Positions 58,613 to 64,000 of a stretch of 64,000 bases of DNA are shown here, in pieces. A model generated the notes under the pieces. That model was not told the DNA's origin and searched no databases. It saw only the letters and a program-made list of their open reading frames with translations. The stretch covers positions 372,001-436,000 of the forward strand of contig VWZF01005763.1 of the NCBI GenBank assembly GCA_013396755.1. The letters are read 5' to 3'. Position numbers and translations under genes: made by a program. Origin of the DNA: Sclerurus mexicanus. Taxonomy: Eukaryota; Chordata; Aves; Passeriformes; Furnariidae. Every line of letters begins with the position of its first letter. Positions within the stretch are counted from its first letter, which is position 1.

Positions 58613-58900
58613 TCAAGATTTACCCACTGGTGAATCAATGCTGCCTACTCCTGATGACTTCTTTGTTCTTCATGTGACTTATTATGGCTTCTAGGAGTAG
58701 TTGCTCCATCATTTTCCCAAGTATTGAGGTGAGGCTTACTGGCCTCTAGTTTGCTGTGACCTTCCCTTAGAGGAAGTACCAAGATCTCACCTTGTCTACC
58801 AGTTGTTCCAACTAGTTTGAAACAATTACTTTCAAAGAAACGTTCCTAACCTTCAGTCTGGTCATGGAAAAGTCTAACCCCTAAAGATCTCTTTCTGTGG
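58613..58900 (-). mobile_element. CR1 LINE internal fragment
   Basis: Contains CATCATTTTCCCAAGTATTG, GAGGTGAGGCTTACTGGCCT and CTAGTTTGCTGTGACC, which resembles reverse-strand CR1 reverse-transcriptase-region sequence of birds. Confidence 0.6.
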
Positions 58901-61900
58901 CTTAGCAAAGTATTTTGATTCCTTAAGTATTGCTTAAAATACCAGCATCTCCAAAATTCAAAACATTTTAGGAATTATATGAAGTTGCTCTGGTTTGTTT
59001 GCTTGCCCCCAGTCATTTATCTCTGTATCCGCCTTTAAGTATAACAAAAGCAGTTCCTTAAATAGAATCATTACTCTTAGTTAGTAACCATTAGTTGTTC
59101 AAAGAGCTAAAACTAATTGCTTTTTATTCTAGTGATCTTTCCTTCCTGCTGTCTGAAGACATGACTTCTGGCCAAGATCCCAGCAATCCTCCCTCAGCTG
59201 TCTCCTCTCCTCATCACTTTCATGTGCCTAGGCCTCCCTTAGTTCTGGACCATGCCCTCTGCTACTGCTTACTGCATAAATGCCAGGCAGAAGGACTGGA
59301 ATTACTGGGAGGCTAGTGATTAGGAGAAACACTGATGTCTCTAGCCCAAGGCAGAGAATCTTTAAAGGCACTCAGAAATGGTAAAGATCATTCTTTAGAA
59401 GGTTCAGACCTAGAGGTCTCCTACAGACCTGGATTCCACAACTAAAATCATGGGATGCAAAGGCTGTTTCTGTTCTAAGATGAGCTTTTCCTACAAGACC
59501 TAAGATGCTGTGACTGACTTGCAAGTTATGGTTTTCTGCCTTTCCTTGAGTTGCACAGCAAAGTAACTTCTGTTTTAGGGTAGAGAACTATTGTTCAATC
59601 TCTACTATTCCCCACTTGCATTATTAATTCATACTACCACTGGCACTGGCTCTTTATACTTCCTAAACAGGGTGTGGTAAGCAGTGTTCTGCCAGGCGGG
59701 AAGAAAAATTATTTGTGCCAGCCAAAGATGAGTATGCTAGGGGAGAAAGAGGTAGCCCTGGAACTGGATCTGGCTTTACTGATGATTCGGCTGACAAGAG
59801 TTTATGGCAGGACCTGTGTCTCTCAGGGTACCCCTAACAACCATTCACCAGCAAACTGATACATCCTTTGTACCAGCCTGTGCTATAGGAAACTTGATAT
59901 GGGTCTATGGCTGTTTTATTCACCTTTAAAATCTGTCAGTCTTAGTGACTGGCTGCTTTATCAATGCCAAAGGCAAACTTTGATCAACCAGCTGTCTTCT
60001 GAGTTGTCCGCTTCTGTCACCTACTCCCTGTAGCTTTGAGGTCTGTGCTTTGTAGGCCTTTATGCAGACTGAGTACCACAGAGCTGCAGCCATTACTCTT
60101 GAGAACAACTTTATGCTGCTAAAGATAATTCACGTATCTGTATACAGTAACAACTTTGAGAAAATGCTGACCATGTTGAGGTTTGGCCCCTTTAAAGATA
60201 AGGAGGATGGCAGACATTCTGAAGACAACATTTATAAATGTTTGCCTGTCATCCTGTTTCTTTGGGGCTAGTTTATAATAAAACATCATTGGCATCGCTA
60301 GAGCAGTACACAATTTATAAACCTGTACAGTATGTGAAGGCAGGAGTGGAAAGAAACTAATTTGGTGTGCACAGCCCCCTCTGAAAAGCATCCCTTCTGA
60401 GTATGTAATACTGCACAGTTGCTTCTTCTCTGTGAAGGGAAACACCTAAAACTGCAGGAGGGCTGATATGAAAAATGAGGTAATTTGTAAAGAAAATCCT
60501 TTTATTAAGCATACCAAGTACATAAAATGTAAAGGTGCAAGCTGTATTTTTACTTTCCTGTTCTTCTGGGTGCCAGATATATAGATAATTAAAATGGTGC
60601 TTAGTGATCCTTCAGATTCAATGTGTTTGGGGGATTTTCATTTTTGCTTGAAAGGCTTGGATGGGACTCTCCCTTACAAGTAGCCTAGGAGAGGGGTATC
60701 ATTCCATGTTGTGATATTTCATATGAAAACGCTATCTTCAGAAATTCAAAGTGGGAATATGTGGATGATCTACCACACACCTAATCATAGAAATGTTTGT
60801 GAGCAGAAGTAAAAAAATTTGGTAAATGGTACAGTAGAATACCATAGATAAATGGTGTAACAGCAACATTTTCTCTTGTCTGTCCATGGGCAAAAGTTTC
60901 TCCGTTTCCCTTAGTGTGTGACCGGAAATCCGCTTTATCATAAACAGAATCCGTGTGCCTTGGCAGTTCTGCAGTTTAGACTTGACTGCCCATCCAGAAC
61001 TCCCTATTGTAATCCTCAGAGAGACTTGGCTGCTTCTGCATGCACTCCACTGTCCCTTAATTGATTAATATTGCTTCATTTATAAAGTTCCACAGGCAGA
61101 GGTGACATTTGTATGGTTGCATTTGGATGGTGTTTGATATACTGCTGAGTACAGAATGGCTGTCAGATTTGACAGCACAGTAACAGCGCTAACCATATTT
61201 TATATGCAATTGTGCAAAGTGATTTGGGCATTTCTGAGTTTGAAAGCTGAAAAATTCTTCTTCAATCCACATACAAATTAATTCTTTACAAAAAGGTTCA
61301 CAAGTTTTCACTTTTGGCTTTACATATAAAAAGAAAAAATTGGACCTGACATAGATAGGCAAGAGCTGCTGCTTTATAGGAGTCATTCCCGGGATTTACA
61401 CAGGTGTAGAACAGTAACATTTATCTACTTGTAAATATATATTTATTCGTATTGATACTTATATTTGCTGATGTGAAAACTGAACAAACATGACTGGCAC
61501 AGTCCTGATAAGTCCTGCAAGAGGTTACTGTGTATGCTATTGGCAGGAGCAGGTGTGCCTAGTGATAGGTGCTTGGATTTTTCTGAATGCCTTATACATG
61601 AACGAGGAAGTTATTTGCAGAAATCTCAACACCATGAAATTGAATTTGTCTGTAGTGAATTTACCTCATTTAATTTAAAATTATCCATTGTTAATCATGA
61701 TAAGTCTGTTTGAGAGGGGAGGAAGTAAATTCTATTTTTTTAAATTCTTTTTTAAAAAAGCAAATATATAATTTCAGGGAAAATTATTAAGATATTCAGT
61801 GTGATCTATTATTATGATTCTAGCAAATATCTTCATGTTTCTTCATCTGACACTTTTAAAAGAAAACTTAAGAGCAGTGAATCAAGGCCTGGTTTACATA

Positions 61901-61989
61901 CAAATTCAAGTTTTAGAGTCCCTGTCTCTTAACTATTGGACTTATGAACCCAGACAGTGCTTTAAAAGGAGGATGCAGCCCCTCAAGAC
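58901..61989. other. Intergenic, no gene seen
   Basis: AT-moderate unique sequence. No exon with recognisable mucin or other domain was found on either strand. Confidence 0.5.
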
Positions 61990-63240
61990 TGAGGCAGTCT
62001 GTAGTGCCTCGGCCTGGGGCACTTGGTCTTCCTCTCTGCCCAGAGCTGTGAAGTTGTTGATGAGCTGTGCATGCAAGTGAAAGAGCTATGGGAGGATGTC
62101 CACAAACCGTGAAGAATCTGAAGGGGTAAGAAAGAGATCAAATGGCTTCTCTGAGACCCTGCAGCTTCACGAACCTCAACCTTGAGCTGTAGCGGATTGG
62201 TGGGAAGAGCCTATGCCTTTGAATGCGGAAGGTGGATATCCCCATCATGGCAAGACCAGAAGCTGGTGACTTCTCACACTGGGAGAAACTTGCAGTTACA
62301 GAACAGGGTCAGTGTCCTTATGAGGCTGATGAGGACCTGGGAGTGACATCAAATAGAGCATCTTCAGTGGCTGACCGTGCACCCCTTGGGACAAACAGAA
62401 GGAAGTGTCAAGTGATCATGGTTGGAAACTCCCTATTGCATGGGACAAACATCTCCATCTGCTGACCTCATTTGTCTTTTGGGAAGATTCGCTGCTTGTC
62501 GGGTGCCCAAATTTGTTATGCTGTGGAGAAGCTACCAAGGCTCACCTCATACTCTACCTGCTATGCACTGCTACTCTTCCATAGATGTGCCAAAAATACT
62601 GCCAGGGCAAGGGGGACCTTCAGGCATGACTGAAGGGCACTGGGGCAGTGATTAAATGTTGGGAATGGATGTGGTGTTCTCCTTGGTTCTGGTACAGAGG
62701 GGAAAGGTCTGAGGATAACTTGGATCTTGCAGGTTAACAACCAGTTCCACAGCTGGTGTTGGCAGCAGAGCCCAGTTGACTGAATGGGGAAAAAACATCT
62801 TTGACAACAAGCTGGCCAATTTGGTAGGCAGAAATTTAAACTAGAAACAATGGGGGTGGGATTTATTTCTCGAAAATCAACTATGGAAGTTAGGGAGACT
62901 GTCTGCAAGGCAAGAGCCCAAGTGGTGGGAACTGAAGTGGCAAAACAATCAACATAACAGAGCTGCTGTGGAATCTTGAGCTTAGACATGTAAAGAAGGT
63001 GCCTGCAGACCAGTCACAGGGTAAAAGGGACACAGGGTAAAATTTCCTCTTCTGGAGGATCAGCATGCTTGGGCACTTCTCTGGAATGCCTCTACACTGA
63101 TAAATGCAGCGTGGGGAACAAGAGGAGGTTAAAAGTCTTAAAGTAGTTACAGGGCTGTCACCTCACGGGGGTGATGAAGACATGATGAGATAGGTCACAT
63201 GGTTGGAATGCACTAGAAGAGGGATCCATCAAGAAAAACT
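61990..63240 (+). mobile_element. CR1 LINE 5' region (ORF1 and ORF1-ORF2 boundary), decayed
   Basis: Carries the CR1 ORF1 esterase-like start VIMVGNSLLHGT followed, after a stop, by a decayed continuation with SGAQI-like residues. Further on are the CAGTTGACTGAATGGGG, TTTAAACTAGAAACAATGG and CACTGATAAATGCAGCGTGGG landmarks of the ORF1-ORF2 boundary. Most CR1 copies are 5'-truncated, so this one came from a longer insertion. Stops and frameshifts make it inactive. Confidence 0.7.
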
Positions 63241-64000
63241 CCAGCTGTTGATGCTCACAATTTTCTCTCACAAGTCCAATACCTTGTTATCTAGACAGAA
63301 TAAAGTATGTCCTAGACAATAGGGATAGTACTGAGCAATGAAAACCTTTTTGTCTGTATTATGGTGCACACACAGGAGGTAGGAAATTTGTTAGGATCTC
63401 TCACAGTTTGAGCAGATCTTTCATGATACCTGGCTAGATTCCAAACACCTGCTCTTAAATTTTTTAATGTCTGGCTTATGTAGCTTTGTAATTGCTCATA
63501 AATTAAGGATTTTGTTACAAGATGCATGAAGCATGTCAGAAATACTGCTTAGCTGTTTTGTTGTTGGTTTTTGTTTTGTTTGTTTTAAATATGTTAGTAG
63601 TCGCATGAGTGAGTAATTTCTATTTGACATTTCAAGAGCTTAAAAACAGCGTTAGGTAGCTGATATCAAGACAGCATTTTAACCTCTTCTGCTTGTGTTT
63701 ATTTCTGTTGCTTTAACAGATAGCAAATGTTCTGTAATCTTGGAGTCCAACGTGATAAGATTCTGTAATTTTCCCTCCCCAGACATCTAGCACACAAAGT
63801 CTGATGTAATGAACAGAAAAAATTAAAAAGGAAAATATAAGAACTGGATTTGTTTTTATAGTGATAAAGTTTTATGGATAAACTCTTGCTGTGTGTAGAG
63901 TTTGAGTGAGCACACTCTATGTGGCATGCTTTTATGGAAAAAGGCAATGGGCTCTCCCCTGCCAAGTAATACAGCAGATCAACATATAACCTGCCCATTT
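63241..64000. other. Right edge, no gene seen
   Basis: T-rich simple sequence at 63556-63590; otherwise unique sequence. Confidence 0.5.

Noticed and set aside
62223..62989. Open frames of 77-142 codons on both strands
   Set aside because: They fall in the decayed CR1 5' region.
1..64000. CRISPR arrays, bacterial operons, tRNA or rRNA genes
   Set aside because: None seen; the tandem repeats are exon-intron units and retroelements of a vertebrate genome.

Overview
This window is vertebrate nuclear DNA, almost certainly from a bird. It has long introns with GT-AG splice sites, several CR1 LINE fragments with the typical avian 3' tail, and fossil avian LTR-retrovirus pieces. No species can be named from the sequence. 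Single N characters (2411, 3373, 4964) and two N runs (1018-1480, 34751-34772) mark joins in a draft assembly, mostly inside a tandem repeat.

The main gene lies on the minus strand and fills positions about 43,900 down to 1. It is the 5' two thirds of a gel-forming mucin, best identified as MUC6. I could trace 27 exons in unbroken frame: a signal-peptide exon (43773-43824) behind a TATA box, a short linker exon, then von Willebrand D1, D2, D' and D3 assemblies with their C8 and TIL modules, ending in a short Cys-rich exon at 14555. All splice phases agree, giving about 1,192 residues. This is close to the mammalian MUC6 N-terminal part, recalled from memory and not searched.

The mucin PTS (Pro/Thr/Ser) domain follows from 13630 to the left edge. 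It is not one giant exon as in mammalian mucins. It is split over many small exons, every fully visible one a multiple of 3 and phase 1-1. Four single-copy exons (48, 180, 270, 246 bp), and perhaps a fifth of 90 bp, come first. Then comes an array of nearly identical 441-bp exons, eight visible wholly or in part. The best preserved part of the array is a higher-order unit of 2,219 bp holding two exons and two different introns. One of those introns carries a fossil LTR and a CR1 tail that were copied along with the exon. The C-terminal cystine-knot end of the gene is not in the window.

From about 44,000 to 64,000 no gene could be supported. This is the upstream flank of MUC6, where vertebrates usually have MUC2 in head-to-head orientation. 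It holds retroelement remains: a minus-strand LTR-like stretch (54460-55260), a GC-rich LTR-like stretch (56440-57060), a 5' LTR piece (58434-58612), an internal CR1 piece (58613-58900) and a rare 5'-region CR1 copy (61990-63240).
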